Part shown: positions 35,185 through 46,416 of the stretch, piece after piece
How the letters are laid out: each line of letters begins with the position of its first letter
Numbering within the stretch: position 1 is the first letter of the stretch
Program-made: the position numbers and the translations under genes
Assembly (NCBI GenBank): GCA_951799425.1
Contig: OX637405.1
Span: 28,374,635 to 28,438,634, forward strand
Direction: 5' to 3'
DNA length: 64,000 nt
DNA from: Ilex aquifolium
Taxonomy: Eukaryota > Streptophyta > Magnoliopsida > Aquifoliales > Aquifoliaceae
Notes under the pieces: generated by a model
The model's database searches: none
What the model was told of the DNA's origin: nothing
The model's input: the letters and a program-made list of their open reading frames with translations, nothing else

Positions 35185-36489
35185 TCTATATAATAAAATA
35201 CAATATAATTCAAATCTTAAAAGATAAACAAAATGATTTTTGTTTTTCGCAGTTGAGAACTCTTTAAATTTTACTGTAAAATTAATCCGACGGCTAATAT
35301 TAACACCTCAAATTTAATAGAAAAAATAGGCCTCTAAGGATGTATTTGGGGTGACTTTTTAAAAGTACTTCTAGAACTTATAACTACTTATAAATACTTT
35401 AAAAATATATATATATTTGGAACTACTCTACCACTACCATCCCCACCGCCCCACCACCATTATCACTACCGCCGCCGCCGCCACCCCATCTCCACCTCCA
35501 CCACTATCGTTGTCACCCCCACTACCGCCACCCCACCAACACCACCACACCAACTACCCCACCACCACCATCACTGTTGTCGCCACCCTATCACCACCAT
35601 CACTAACACCACTACCGTCGTTGTAGCCGTCGTCACCACTACTATCACCATCCCACCCCCACCACCACCACCACCCCCCCCCCCCCCGCCGCCAGCACCA
35701 CACCACTATCGCCACCCACCACCGATTGCTATTACCGTCGTCCACCACTACCACCCACCACAATTTTCATCTTATTCTTATATTTATTATCATTATCACC
35801 GTCGCCCACCGTCAACACCCACCACTACCATTGTTGCTCACCATCACCTATCGTCGTCCATTATTATAACCCACCAACACCCATCATTGTCCACCATCGC
35901 CGCCAGTCACTATTATCCACCACCCATCATTGCCCACCATCACCACGAGTCACTGTCACCCACCTCCATCAAACTTACCACCACCAATCGTCATTGCCCA
36001 TCACTATCGCCACCCACTGTCACCCACCCCTACCACCACCACCACCACCACCACCGATATTTACCACAACCCATCATACTGTCATCCAGAAGCACCTGTC
36101 GTCGCCCACCACCTCCATCATCACTACCCACCACCACAACCCACCACTGTCGTCGCCCCACCACCACCATTGTCAACCACCATCACCATCACTGTCGCCC
36201 ACAACCACTACCGTCGTCACCCATGATTGTCACTATCACCATCATCACCAAAAATCCACCACCAACATCACAATTGCCACTCATGACTGCCACCATCACC
36301 ACGGTTGTCGCCACCCACTACAACCATCACCATCTCCCACTACCACCGTTCACCCCCACTACAATCGGTGCTTAAATTCTTTTCTTTGTTCTATGTTTGT
36401 AATTTGATTTTAGGTGTGAATATAAATATATTTATTGTTGACTTTTTTTTTTTTATTATTTTGTGCATTTAGGTACAGACAATAACTAG
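35185..36489 (+). mobile_element. Helitron-like element 1 (non-autonomous)
   Basis: It starts TCTATATAATAAAATAC after an A, and ends ...CAATAACTAG. The decayed hairpin GTGCATTTAGGTAC lies a few bases before the CTAG end. Terminal TC...CTAG and a 3' hairpin are Helitron hallmarks. It shares its 5' 200 bp (ACGGCTAATATTAACACC block) and 3' 120 bp with elements 2 and 3. The middle (about 35420-36370) is a CCA/CAC-rich simple-sequence tract. There is no Rep/helicase. Confidence 0.65.
35420..36370. repeat. CCA/CAC-rich simple-sequence tract
   Basis: About 950 bp dominated by CCACCA, CACCAT, CACTAC and GTCGCC units. All three frames stay open for long stretches and give His/Pro/Thr-rich readings. 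That follows from the repeat and is not evidence for a protein. Confidence 0.85.
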
Positions 36490-37716
36490 TCTATATAATA
36501 AAGTACAATACAATTCAAATCTCAAAAGATAAACAAAATGACTTTTGTTTTTTGTGGTTGAGATGTATTTAAATTTTACTTTAAAGTTAATCTGACGGCT
36601 AATATTAACACCTCAAATTTAATAAGGAAAATAGGGTTCTAAAGATGTGTTTGAGTGACTTTTTAAAAGTGCTTCTAAGACTTATAACTTCTCATGAGTA
36701 TTTTTTTTTAAAAAAAATAGTGTTTGGAACCGTCCCACCACCACCACCACTACCACCACCCCTATCGCCCCACTGCCGCCACCGTTGTCACCAACCCACC
36801 ACCACAACCACACCCATCACCCCACCACCACCCCCACTACCCCACCACCGTCACCACTGCCACCACCGCCGCTACCGCCGCCACCCACACCACCCCATTG
36901 CCACAAAAACCACCATCGCCCCATTCGCCACCACTACTGCCGCCACCCAACCATCCCCACCACCACCACCACCACAACCACAATAACTGTCGTCATTCTA
37001 CTACCACCGTCATTGTCCCACAATCACTCTTATCGCCACCACCCCCACTACCCCACCAGCATCGCCACCCTACCATCGTCACCACCAGTCGTCACCCACC
37101 ATCGTCGCTAGCCGTTGTCACCCACTCCCACCACACCTACCACTACCAACCACCACCATAAGTCGTCGCCCACCATCCACTGTCACTCACCCCCACCACT
37201 ACCACTGCCATTCACCATTCGCCATCATCCATCACACTGTCGCCCAAAAGCACTCACCACCACCACAACCCACCACCGCCACAACCACCGTCGACGCTCG
37301 ACTACCACCCAACCCACCAACATCACCACCACCATCATTACCACCCATCACCACAACCCACCACCGCCACAACCACCATCGACACTCGACCACCACCCAC
37401 ACCCACACCCACCAACATCACCAACACTACCGTCGTCACTCATGTCTATCACTACCACCATCATCAACCAAAATCAACCACCACCATCACCATTGTCACC
37501 CACAGTTGCCACAATCACTATGGTCATCTCCACCCACCACAACCATCACCATCTCCCACCACCACCACTACCACCGCTCATCCCCACTGCAATCGGTACC
37601 TAAATTTCTTTCTCTCTCCTCTATATTTGTGATTTAATTTTAGATGTGCATACAAATATATTTATTGTTGACCATTTTTTTATTACTTTGTATCTTCAGG
37701 TACAGACAATAACTAA
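36490..37716 (+). mobile_element. Helitron-like element 2, head to tail with element 1
   Basis: It starts TCTATATAATAAAGTAC immediately after the CTAG of element 1. It ends ...CAGACAATAACTAA followed by T, so CTAA satisfies the CTRR rule, with the decayed hairpin GTATCTTCAGGTAC just before. The 5' and 3' parts are clearly homologous to element 1. It carries its own CCA/CAC-rich tract at about 36735-37595. Together the pair sits between an A (35184) and a T (37717), the AT target Helitrons use. Confidence 0.65.
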
Positions 37717-38632
37717 TATACTTAAGTTGCACCCTCTTTTCCAATCGTTTAAGTTTTTGAAGTAGATGATTGTTTAACATGATATCAGAGTAGGAGGTTC
37801 TGTGTTCGAATCTCGTCATTACTATAATTATTAAAAAGATTTTCATGTGTTAAGCTCAAAATCTAACATGTACGTGAGGGGACGTGTTAAAATATAAATA
37901 TTTAAGTTACATTCTTCTCTAATAGCTTAAGTTTTTAGAATAGCTAGTTGTTTAACATAACAAGCCTAAAAGTTAGTGGTATAGAATGTCAAGATTGAGC
38001 AATTTTAGTCATTGGTTTATTAAACCTATGGCTCCTCAACAATTACCTTGTGACTCGAATCTATGACTTAACTTTAATATTAATTGTTGAATTGAAACAC
38101 TTGTCGTTGCACTAATGTCTATAACTGTTCATGAAGGCTCTCTCTTTTTTTTTAACTAGCTCAATAAAACTCTTCCACCGAAATCTTGAGAAAACTTACT
38201 ATACCTCCATCATCATAATAGGCCAACCCTAAATCAAATCATGGAAAGCATTTATATTTTGTCAAAAGAAATTAAGAGTTTCTTTTATGTTTCTTCTTTC
38301 GGCATTTTCTTTGGAGCTGTCACGAATTGACCAGAGAATAATAATATAAAGTAAACCTAGCTTGTTCCTAGGTTTTTTACTTGTTTACTTCTGTGTGAAT
38401 TATGAGAGGTGAACAAGTCAAAAGAAAGATAAAGTTGATACTTAAAGGAAGTTCATAACAAAAAGTGTTAGAAAAACAATAAAATAAATACACCATGAAA
38501 TTTTTTCCCCATTAAAATTATATAGATTCATCTTCTTAGATGATTTTTAAAAAATTAACAGCCGTTATCGTATCTAATTTCGTCTACTAAGTCAATTTTT
38601 TGTATTCATTCTTACTAATGGCATGATATGGT
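37717..38632. other. Intergenic, with a tRNA-like repeat
   Basis: About 37765-37850 reads ATTGTTTAACATGATATCAG, then GGAGGTTCTGTGTTCGAATC and an AT-rich tail. It is the plus-strand relative of the 16105-16205 repeat. CTTAAGTTGCACCCTC-like sequence before it recurs diverged near 37900. Nothing else is recognisable. Confidence 0.4.
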
Positions 38633-38952
38633 ATTAAATTCCATGTATTTAGCCGAATATCATTTATAATAAATCAAGTAATTAGCCAAATTATCGATGA
38701 TATTAAACTCTTAAAAAAGATATAGACTAAATGATGTGATATTATTATAATAAATAAATTTTATATTTTAAAGTAATAAAAATAAGATTAAATATCCTAT
38801 AACATTAATGTTGCATCATTTAATTCCTTTATTTTATTTCGGGTTTTTAATCAATCTAATAATACTTGTATCACAATATTTTTAAGAACAATGTTATGTG
38901 GACTTAACCTTATTTGTTGACTTAATATATCACAATTATTAGATTAACAGTG
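38633..38952 (+). repeat. Direct repeat, copy 1 (left part)
   Basis: About 320 bp of AT-rich DNA are repeated at 39905-40250, with only small differences. Blocks shared include TTATAATAAATCAAGTAATT, GACTAAATGATGTGATATTA, TTTTTAATCAATCTAATAAT and TTAACCTTATTTGTTGACTT. Copy 1 is interrupted at its end by a solo LTR. Confidence 0.8.
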
Positions 38953-39313
38953 TGTTATGTACATATTTTTAATATATTTTTATGTAATATGAGATGTAGT
39001 TATTAGGTAGATATTTTAGTAAGTAGGTTAGTGGTAGAGTATTTTGTAAGTAATTTTCTCGGTGGTTACCACGAAAGTGGAGTCATGCGTCAAGTTAGTT
39101 ATTAAGGTAGTTTTATCATCTTATATTTAAAGGTCTTCCTATCAATGAAATGGATATGTTGAATATTGTATTGAGCTTTCTTATGGAAGTTTTGAATATT
39201 CGGTTCTTCTCGAATTGAGCCATTGGAGGTTTTCACCCCCCTCGAAGCGGGTTTTCTTTTCCAATTCTATTTTTTTTTTATTTTACAAATCACCCAAAAT
39301 CGTGCACGTAACA
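38953..39313. mobile_element. Copia-type solo LTR, 361 bp
   Basis: It begins TGTTATGTACATA and ends GCACGTAACA. The flanks CAGTG (38948-38952) and CAATG (39314-39318) match at 4 of 5. Internally it has AGGTCTTCCTATCAATGAAA and GGTTCTTCTCGAATTGAG blocks, as in many plant copia LTRs. The unoccupied site survives in copy 2 of the flanking repeat, near 40246. Confidence 0.75.
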
Positions 39314-39904
39314 CAATGCATCCCCTGATATTTATTGAGACATATTTCTAATTTTGAGGATACCATGGATCAGAATTCGACTCTATCTATCACAGCTCGA
39401 CCATAAAGTCCAAAGTTAACATGGTTAGTCAACAACATAAGTCCTTTGCATATGTAATCGGAGCTCGGCATGATTTAGTGCAGCTCGATTATAAAGCTCA
39501 GCTAATTTGAGCTTCTCGTCTTAACAACTCTTCCAAAGAAGCCACCAAACGATACCCAATCAGCTCTGTCAATGACCATGAAAGCTCAGATATGTAAACT
39601 AAGAGGAGGAGCTAGGCCCAGCAAGCCAGCTCGACCCTGGGCACAAAGATATCGCTTCTAAGATGACACCTCATCATTTTATAGAAGGACACATGGAATA
39701 GTGTCAGATATCTTCTAAAGACAAAATATTTTCCTTTGATTTTAATTGATTGAGGAGACCACGCAATCTTGAATAAAGACAAAAGTTAGTCCCAGCATAA
39801 ATAGGAGGGAATATCCTATGTACGAATTATTATTAAATCCCATTATACCAATCTTTTTTTCCAAGTAATAAAAACCAACGAGCAAGAGATTTCATTAGAG
39901 TGAA
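39314..39904. other. Spacer with LTR-like debris
   Basis: After the end of repeat copy 1 (CCCTGATATTTATTGAG), the stretch is rich in AGCTCGGC/CAGCTCGA motifs and has a GCATAAATAGGAGGG promoter-like motif near 39798. This may be a truncated gypsy-type LTR. No ends could be fixed. Confidence 0.35.
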
Positions 39905-40290
39905 TTAAATACTATGTATTTTATCGAATATTATTTATAATAAATCAAGTAATTAGTCAAATTATCGGTAACATTAAACTTTTAAAAAAGATAGACTAAA
40001 TGATGTGATATTATCATAATAAATAAAATTTATATTTTAAAATAATAAAAATAAGATTAAAAATCCTATAACATTTTTTTTGGCGAGAATCCTATGACAT
40101 TAATGTTGCATCATTTAATTCCTTTTTTTTTGTTTTTTTTGGATTTTTAATCAATCTAATAATACTTATATCACAATTTTTCTAAAAACAATATTACGTG
40201 GATTTAACCTTATTTGTTGACTTAATATATCACAATTATTAGATTATCAATCTATCTTGATATTTATTAGAAATTATTATTAATTTAATA
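39905..40290 (+). repeat. Direct repeat, copy 2 (uninterrupted)
   Basis: Homologous to 38633-38948 and continuing through the equivalent of the LTR insertion point (ATTATCAATCTATCTTGATATTTATTAG), so it records the pre-insertion state of copy 1. Confidence 0.75.
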
Positions 40291-40849
40291 AATATATTAA
40301 ATTAAATTAACAAATTAAATCTGCAAATTAGATGTAACTAGCATTTTCCTTTTTCTTTACTGCTTTACGAGGTTTACATCTAAATTTTCATGGCAAATCC
40401 ATCCAACGGCCGAGAAGAAGAAGAAGTGTGAACATTAACGGCCCTAACATCTCTCCAAAAACGCGTTGAAAGATCAAAGTAGTATAAGTTGGAAACTCGT
40501 TTGGACAAAGAGACTCTTGACGTACGTACAATAGTCTTATTTTTGTCAAAAAGATAACGTTAAAATTACCTCAAGAGTTGTATCCAAAGAATCTAAACCT
40601 GAATTTGCCCAAAAAATATCTGACAGCTGCCCAAAAATTCACCAAACGCAAACAGTTCAGATGCCCGAAATCACGGCGGGCAGGTCCAAACTACGAGGCC
40701 ACTCGAATACTTTGGTCTCCCTCATAACCATTGGTCTCCCTCACTTACAATACTCTGTGCCACCTTCCACCACTACAACCATCCGGCCGTGGAAGGTGGC
40801 GCGTGACAGACGATCGGCCCTAGTTCTGTGAGGACAGATCAAAGAGGGG
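40291..40849 (+). promoter_or_regulatory. Promoter and 5' leader region of the XBAT31-type gene
   Basis: Non-coding. It contains a perfect 12-bp inverted repeat, GCCACCTTCCAC (40759-40770) and GTGGAAGGTGGC (40789-40800), separated by 18 bases and ending 49 bases before the ATG. No convincing TATA box is seen. The GC content rises near the gene, as expected for a 5' leader. Confidence 0.5.
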
Positions 40850-43800
40850 ATGGGTCAGGGACTGAGTTGCAGAGAAACCAATGAGCATGGTTTATTCATC
40901 GCAGTCCAGAATGGAGAGTTGGAAATTGTTGAAGCTATGCTAGAGGATGAGCCAAATGTGTTGGGGTGGAGAACTGTTCGTGGGAAGCTCTCTGCCCTCC
41001 ACATGGCAGCTGCACATGGTCGGATCGAGGTGGGGTGTTGTGTTTGATCTTCGTCGATTTTTTATTTTTCTGTTTTCTGGGCATTGTTTTCTTGGGATTT
41101 TGTTTGATGGGTCTTTCTGGGTTTTGCATTTGGTTCTTGATTTCGATGATGGGTAGGTTCTTTCAATGCTTTTGGATCGGTCTATCAATCCAGATATCTT
41201 AAACCGCCATAAACAGGTAAGATGTATATTTATGTTCGCATGTCTGATCAATGTTTTGATTTTGTATTTTAGTGGATATTCTGTGTTGTACATTGGTTTC
41301 ATTTGCTTTGTGATTGGATTAGACCCCATTGATGTTGGCTGCAATGAATGGGAAGATTGCCTGCGTAGAACGGCTAATTCAAGCAGGAGCAAATGTATTG
41401 TATTTTTCTCTCTAATCATCAGCTTCTTCCCATTTATTTCTCATGTTTGTTTTTTCTTGTCACTTTCTTTTATAAGAGGTTGTGTTTTGATTTTTTTTTT
41501 TTTTTTAGATTTTGATGTTTGACACTCTAAATGGAAGAACCTGTTTGCATTATGCTGCTTACTATGGCCATTCAGATTGCCTGCAAGCAATTCTTTCTGC
41601 TGCCCATTCCACCCCTGTTGCACAGTCTTGGTGACTCTCTTTCTACCTCTATAATTCAACTCCTGTGAATTTATATGAAGCCAGCTATGTATGAATCAAT
41701 TTGCTAAGTCTTTGGTTTGGTTTGGTTTGGATTGGATGTAAGGGGATTTGCCAGATTTGTGAACATTAGAGATGGAACTGGTGCAACCCCCCTGCACTTA
41801 GCAGCATCTCAACGGCGGCCAGAGTGCGTCCGCATTCTATTAGACAGTGGGGCTCTTGTTTGTGTTTCTACCAGCGGATATGGGTAATCATAGTATTCAA
41901 GTTTTTGGGTGCATTGTAGTTGTATTGACAACATAGCAGTCGAATGATGAAGTTCCATTTGCAGATACCTAGGGAGTACTCCGCTTCATATGGCAGCTCG
42001 TGGGGGTTCTTTGGACTGTGTCCGGGAATTACTTGCTTGGGGGGCAGATCGACTTCAAAGAGATTCCTCTGGGTGAGCCTCTATGAAATTTTAGATAGGA
42101 TGTGCTCTGATGTAGAATTTTTTTGAACTTTGGACATATAAACGTTGAGATTATATGGTGTTTACTTTTAAACGCTATCAATGAATGAATGAAATCAACA
42201 TTTCTTATGACTCGACAGGAAATGAAAGTTATAGAATGTACACCCCTTTGACTATCCATCATGTAGAGCTGCTTTTGGGAAATTCCACATATTTTGAGTG
42301 TGGATTGTACCTTTGTTCTAAGATCAATTGCAACTGTGACAAAGAGTGATCTGTTCCAAATTGAAATTGCTTAGGATGAAATGAAGGGTAAAAAAATTGT
42401 GGGTTGAGATTTGGTGTGGAATAGAAAGCTGAAAACGGATTTGTCTAGCCAACCGTAAGTGGTTATAGGTCTCCTTGTGTAACTTGGTATTTTTCTGCCC
42501 TTTTAGTGACATATCATCACTGTATCTATACCCTGCAGTTGTTTGTTCGCAGTCTTTCTGATGTTGTTAGAGGTCTTACTTACCTGATGGCCAGAGTCCT
42601 TACCTTGCTTGTGAAATCTACCATTACATAGGAGAATACCATACATGGTTGCCCTGAAGTACAAGCATGAAGCATGTGCAGCCTTGTTAAACCCTTCATC
42701 TCCCGAGCCTCTGATCTGGCCATCACCTTTGAAGTTCATCGCCGAGCTTAATCCAGAGGCAAAAGCCCTATTGGAGCAGGCCTTGATTGAGGCAAACAAG
42801 GAGAGGGAGAAGGCAATTTTGAAGGATACAGTCTACATACCTTCATCACCTCTGCATTCTGATACTGGGGTGTGCGATGATGACTCTGAGGTAATAACCC
42901 CTGCCCTGAAGTTTTGATTCCCATCACAAACTACATATAATAGTGTGAAAGGATTATTTGGAACTTTTATGGTAGTATCTAATCTTTAAATATTGCTACT
43001 GTGAATTTCATGTTCTATATTATGTCTAATAAGGCCTTTGGTTTAAACAATGCAATTTCCTTAAGATGGATAAAAGCAACGAAGCACGGATACTCAGTTA
43101 GGGTCGATGTATCCATATTGGATACCGTATCGGATATGATACTTGTTAGATACGTATTGGATACGTATCACACGTATGTGATGGTACATATAATATGTGG
43201 ATACATTGTGGATACTTCTATACGCCATACAAAATGCATAATTTTCTATTTTAATCTTTACCTTCTTCTTTGGAAGTTGCATGCAATTCAATATATCAAC
43301 AAAAATTGATATGAATTTGAAGACACATGAATGCTTTTTAAGTATTATCTACTATCTATCACATATCAAAAGAGCATAAAAAATGAGTTAATTACACTTT
43401 AGTCTTGGCAACTAAGCAAACCAGTTAATTACACTATAGTGTGTCATACACTTGACCTTTGTAATATTTGCCAGTAATTTAAATAACTAGTTTTCGGATG
43501 CCGAGAAAAAGATCAAACTGCACTCCTCTGTTCTAAGTCATTTTCTCTGCAATGTCACTGAAAAGTGTTGTAAAATTTTGGGAGTTGTGAGACATGCATC
43601 TTGCATACAAAGATGCCAATGTACTATGAAAGCTTTTGCTTTTTGTACCACCCTCGGATTATGCCTCTTGCTAAAAAGAGTCTCCAAGCATAAGACAAAG
43701 TTCTTTTGATAATTAACCAAAGAAATGTAAGGGGAGATAAAAGCTATGCATGTACCCTGATTCCTGATGTTAACGCGTGCATATGCATTGTATTCTAACT

Positions 43801-44195
43801 GGGAGAAACTTTTTTCCGAGCAGGCCAGCGATGTTGAACTATGCTGCATCTGCTTCGAACAAGTCTGCAGAATTGAGATTCAAAAATGTGGTCACCAGAT
43901 GTGTGCCCATTGCACCCTAGCACTGTGTTGCCACAGCAAACCCAACCCTGCAACTTCTTGTCAGAAGGTCCCAGTTTGCCCGTTCTGTCGAAGCATTATT
44001 ACCCAACTAGTTTTGTCCAAGGTCAAAACCAACACTGTTATGAATGTGGAATTCAGTCCCTCAAAGCCAAGGAGATCAAGGAAGTCTTTCAATTACAGTG
44101 AAGGTAGCAGCAGCTTCAAGGGTTTGTCAGCCATGGGCTCATTTAAGATGGGCGGCCGTAGTTCAGGGAAAGTTGAGGGGGTCGATAAGCCTTGA
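40850..44195 (+). CDS. XBAT31: Ankyrin-repeat RING E3 ubiquitin ligase, XB3/XBAT31 type
   Basis: Eight coding exons: 40850-41029, 41157-41216, 41323-41394, 41509-41630, 41743-41883, 41965-42072, 42632-42890 and 43824-44195. All are bounded by GT-AG and in frame, giving 437 aa (family about 450). MGQGLSC offers Gly2 for myristoylation and Cys7 for palmitoylation, so plasma-membrane association is likely. Ankyrin repeats span about 10-250 (LSALHMAAAHGRIEVLSMLL; TPLMLAAMNGKIACVERLI; ATPLHLAASQRRPECVRILL; STPLHMAARGGSLDCVRELL). A C3HC4 RING spans about 321-369 (C321, C324, C336, H338, C341, C344, C366, C369). The tail SFNYSEGSSSFKGLSAMGSF is conserved in the family. It should transfer ubiquitin from an E2 to partners held by the ankyrin repeats. 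Rice XB3 acts with the receptor kinase XA21 and Arabidopsis XBAT31 in heat-dependent growth; the role here is inference. Intron 7 (933 bp) holds a MITE-like stretch. Confidence 0.92.
43040..43330. repeat. MITE-like GGATAC-rich insert in intron 7 of the XBAT31-type gene
   Basis: GAAGCACGGATACTCAGTTA is followed by many GGATAC/GTATCC units in both orientations (TATTGGATACGTATCACACG and others), a pattern known from plant MITEs with GTATCC subterminal repeats. The ends are not clear. It is transcribed as part of the intron but does not touch the splice sites. Confidence 0.45.
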
Positions 44196-44590
44196 AAAGT
44201 TGGTAGATGGAGCCACAAGGCAGTCTAGAATTCTTTTGGAACCTAAACCTGCTGGGTATGTATTTCAAATTCCTTTTAACAGCAAGAGATAAGTATGAAG
44301 GTAAAACATAGTTTTGAGAGCTTGGGTTGATGGGTTGGTCTGGTGGGTTTTTGTAATGGAGATCTGCTTCAATTAAGTTTCAAGAAGCACCGGGGGGAGG
44401 GGGGGTTGAGGAAAGGGGTGTCCTGCTATATCTGGACACTATCACTACTGTTCCTTTCTTATATATGCAAGCTGTTGTAATTGCTGCTCAGCCATTGAGG
44501 ATGATTATAATGTTTCTATTTCAAAACTATATCTAGAGTCCTCTGTATGGAGACCTACCGGCTTTCATTATAGTTTCTTTGTTGACAGAA
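44196..44590. other. 3' UTR and flank of the XBAT31-type gene
   Basis: Non-coding. A G-rich run (GGGGGGAGGGGGGG-like) lies near 44390-44405. The poly(A) site is probably near 44500-44530 (TATAATGTTTCTATTTC), but this is a guess. Confidence 0.4.
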
Positions 44591-45683
44591 AAGGTGCAGC
44601 TTTGTTTGTAACCTTGCACATGCTGCAGAGTCATTGCTTCAGTAATTAAACAATGTATTTGGACAGATTGCAAATTGGTTTTGATGTGGTTTGATCTCGC
44701 CTCATTGTATAAACCAAGATGAGTGGAGTTGATTTAGGTGGTTTTTTATATAAAGCACAGGCAACAGATAAAGATATGATCTCGTTTAGGGTTGTGGGTA
44801 TTGGAAAATTACTTGAACAGACTTACTTTCGTTTTGGAGAGACTAATTTTGGAATTTGAATTTGCAATGTATCGTTTAGACGGATGAAGACTTGTCATAA
44901 GAACAAATTCACTATTTATAAGCAGCACATTGAAGACTCAACTGGAATTGGATTACCCAAAAGTCGCCTGGGCATTTCTAATTTATATTTGTTAGTTAAT
45001 TAGATGACCCTTGGTTTCTTAATTAAGGGATACACTTAAGTGGTGGTTGATAAAATTGAAAACTGAAAGTTAAAGTTTGAAAGCTGAATTTGTGGATTGT
45101 TTGGTACCCATTGAAATTTAACTACTGAATTAAACTAAACTGTTTGATAACTACACATAACTGATGTTTAAAAATAAATTAATTTTCAGTTTTACCTTTC
45201 TACTCTTTAATTTGAAAATATTTATAAAATATGCACAGTAAGTAAATAATAACATTTGATCAAAAAAAATAATAACTAATAAATAATCAATAAGTGAACA
45301 ATAATAAATTGAATAATACACTAAGTGAACAATAACATCTAATAAAAAAAATAATAACTAATAAATAATTGAATAATAATAAATAAATAATAACAAATTG
45401 AATAACAAAATAAATAATCGAATTAAAAAAATAAAATAAAATAAATTTCATTAAAAATATGTGTGTGTGTGTGTGTGTGTGTGCAATTCATGTGTTTGCG
45501 TGTGTAATTGTGCGTGGGTGTATATGTGTGTTTAATAGGAATGAAATTGACAAGGGAATAAAAAAAGAAGAAGAAGACAAGGGAAGTTGACGGCTGAAGA
45601 AAACTTACTTGTCGTTGAAGAAGACAATCGGCAATGAGGATAGATAGGTTAGGGATTTTGGAGAGAAGACTAATTAGAGTTTT
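44591..45683 (+). repeat. Long inverted repeat, left arm (1.09 kb)
   Basis: Begins AAGGTGCAGCTTTGTTTG and ends ACTAATTAGAGTTTT. Its reverse complement is found at 46417-47507 with small differences, for example TTTGATGTGGTTTGATCTCG, GGATACACTTAAGTGGTGGT and GATTGTTTGGTACCCATTGA against their complements. It contains a (GT)n run near 45460-45482. Confidence 0.88.
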
Positions 45684-45817
45684 CGGCAATGACAATTTTT
45701 ATTTGCAGGGTCACGAGACTCTCGCTGTATGACCTTGCAAATAAAGAGACTGTTTTTGTGATTCGAACCCGTGACCCTGTATTTGGGAAAATAGGAAAAA
45801 AAATCTTTTTTTTCTTG

Positions 45818-45866
45818 TTATTAACAAACTAGTTTGTCCAAGGTCAAAAGCAATATTGGTAGTGTA
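45818..45866 (+). pseudogene. Fragment of exon 8 of the XBAT31-type gene
   Basis: AAACTAGTTTGTCCAAGGTC followed by AAAAGCAATATTGGTA matches exon 8 at about 44002-44042 (AACTAGTTTTGTCCAAGGTC followed by AAAACCAACACTGTTA), in the same orientation and with a one-base deletion. It is about 45 bp, too short to do anything, but it links the loop to the gene next door. Confidence 0.6.
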
Positions 45867-45868
45867 TC

Positions 45869-46181
45869 TAGGCCTATCAATGGATCGAATTTTGATTCGA
45901 ATCCGATCTCAATCTGAATATGAATCTGAATCCAATTAGGCAGATATGGATATTTTTTATCAAAAATCTAAACCCGAATCTAAATCGGACATCTTATATT
46001 TCATTGATTCGGATTTGAATGTATCTATATTCGATCCGATCCAAATTATTTATATATTCTTATATAAATATTAAAAAAATTAAATGATTATTTAAAAAAA
46101 ATTAGTTGAAATTTAATTATAATTTGTTAAAATTTAATTAATTAAGTAATTTTGATAGGATCAAATCCGTTGACAGGCCTA
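45869..46181. mobile_element. hAT-like MITE, 313 bp
   Basis: Terminal inverted repeats TAGGCCTATCAATGGAT and (complement of the right end) TAGGCCTGTCAACGGAT match at 15 of 17. The flanks AGTGTATC and AGAGTGTG match at only 5 of 8, so the target duplication is doubtful. Subterminal AATCCGA/TCGGATT motifs abound. Confidence 0.6.
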
Positions 46182-46416
46182 AGAGTGTGTTTGTTAATTC
46201 AAATTCAGTACTTAAAATAAATATATTCGGCACTTATTAATTAAGCATGTTTGATAACTAAAATTTAAACTCTCTTAATTTGTTAAGTGCTCTTTAAAAA
46301 TAGGCTACAATATTAAGTATGAAATCTCTTACTTAATTCTGAAAGCTGAAAGAAAATTATCTTTAATAATATTTAACATATGACAATTATACCTTGAAAT
46401 ATTTTACATTCCTATT

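Larger units (their letters stand above)
45684..46416. other. Loop of the inverted repeat (733 bp)
   Basis: In order: a small palindrome (TTTATTTGCAGGGTCA at about 45698 and TATGACCTTGCAAATAAA at about 45735); an exon fragment of the neighbouring XBAT31-type gene at about 45818-45866; a MITE at 45869-46181; and AT-rich filler that resembles the arms (TGTTTGATAACTAAAATTTA). Confidence 0.65.

Noticed and set aside
35417..37603. Long His/Pro/Thr-rich open frames in all three plus frames
   Set aside because: They arise because CCA/CAC repeats contain no stop codons in any frame. No conserved domain or gene structure is present.
37765..37850. tRNA gene
   Set aside because: Has GTTCGAATC but lacks acceptor and D-arm pairing. 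It has a relative at 16105-16205, so it is repetitive.
44044..44292. Alternative open frame overlapping exon 8 of the E3 ligase gene
   Set aside because: A shadow frame. The ankyrin/RING frame with its conserved tail explains the sequence.
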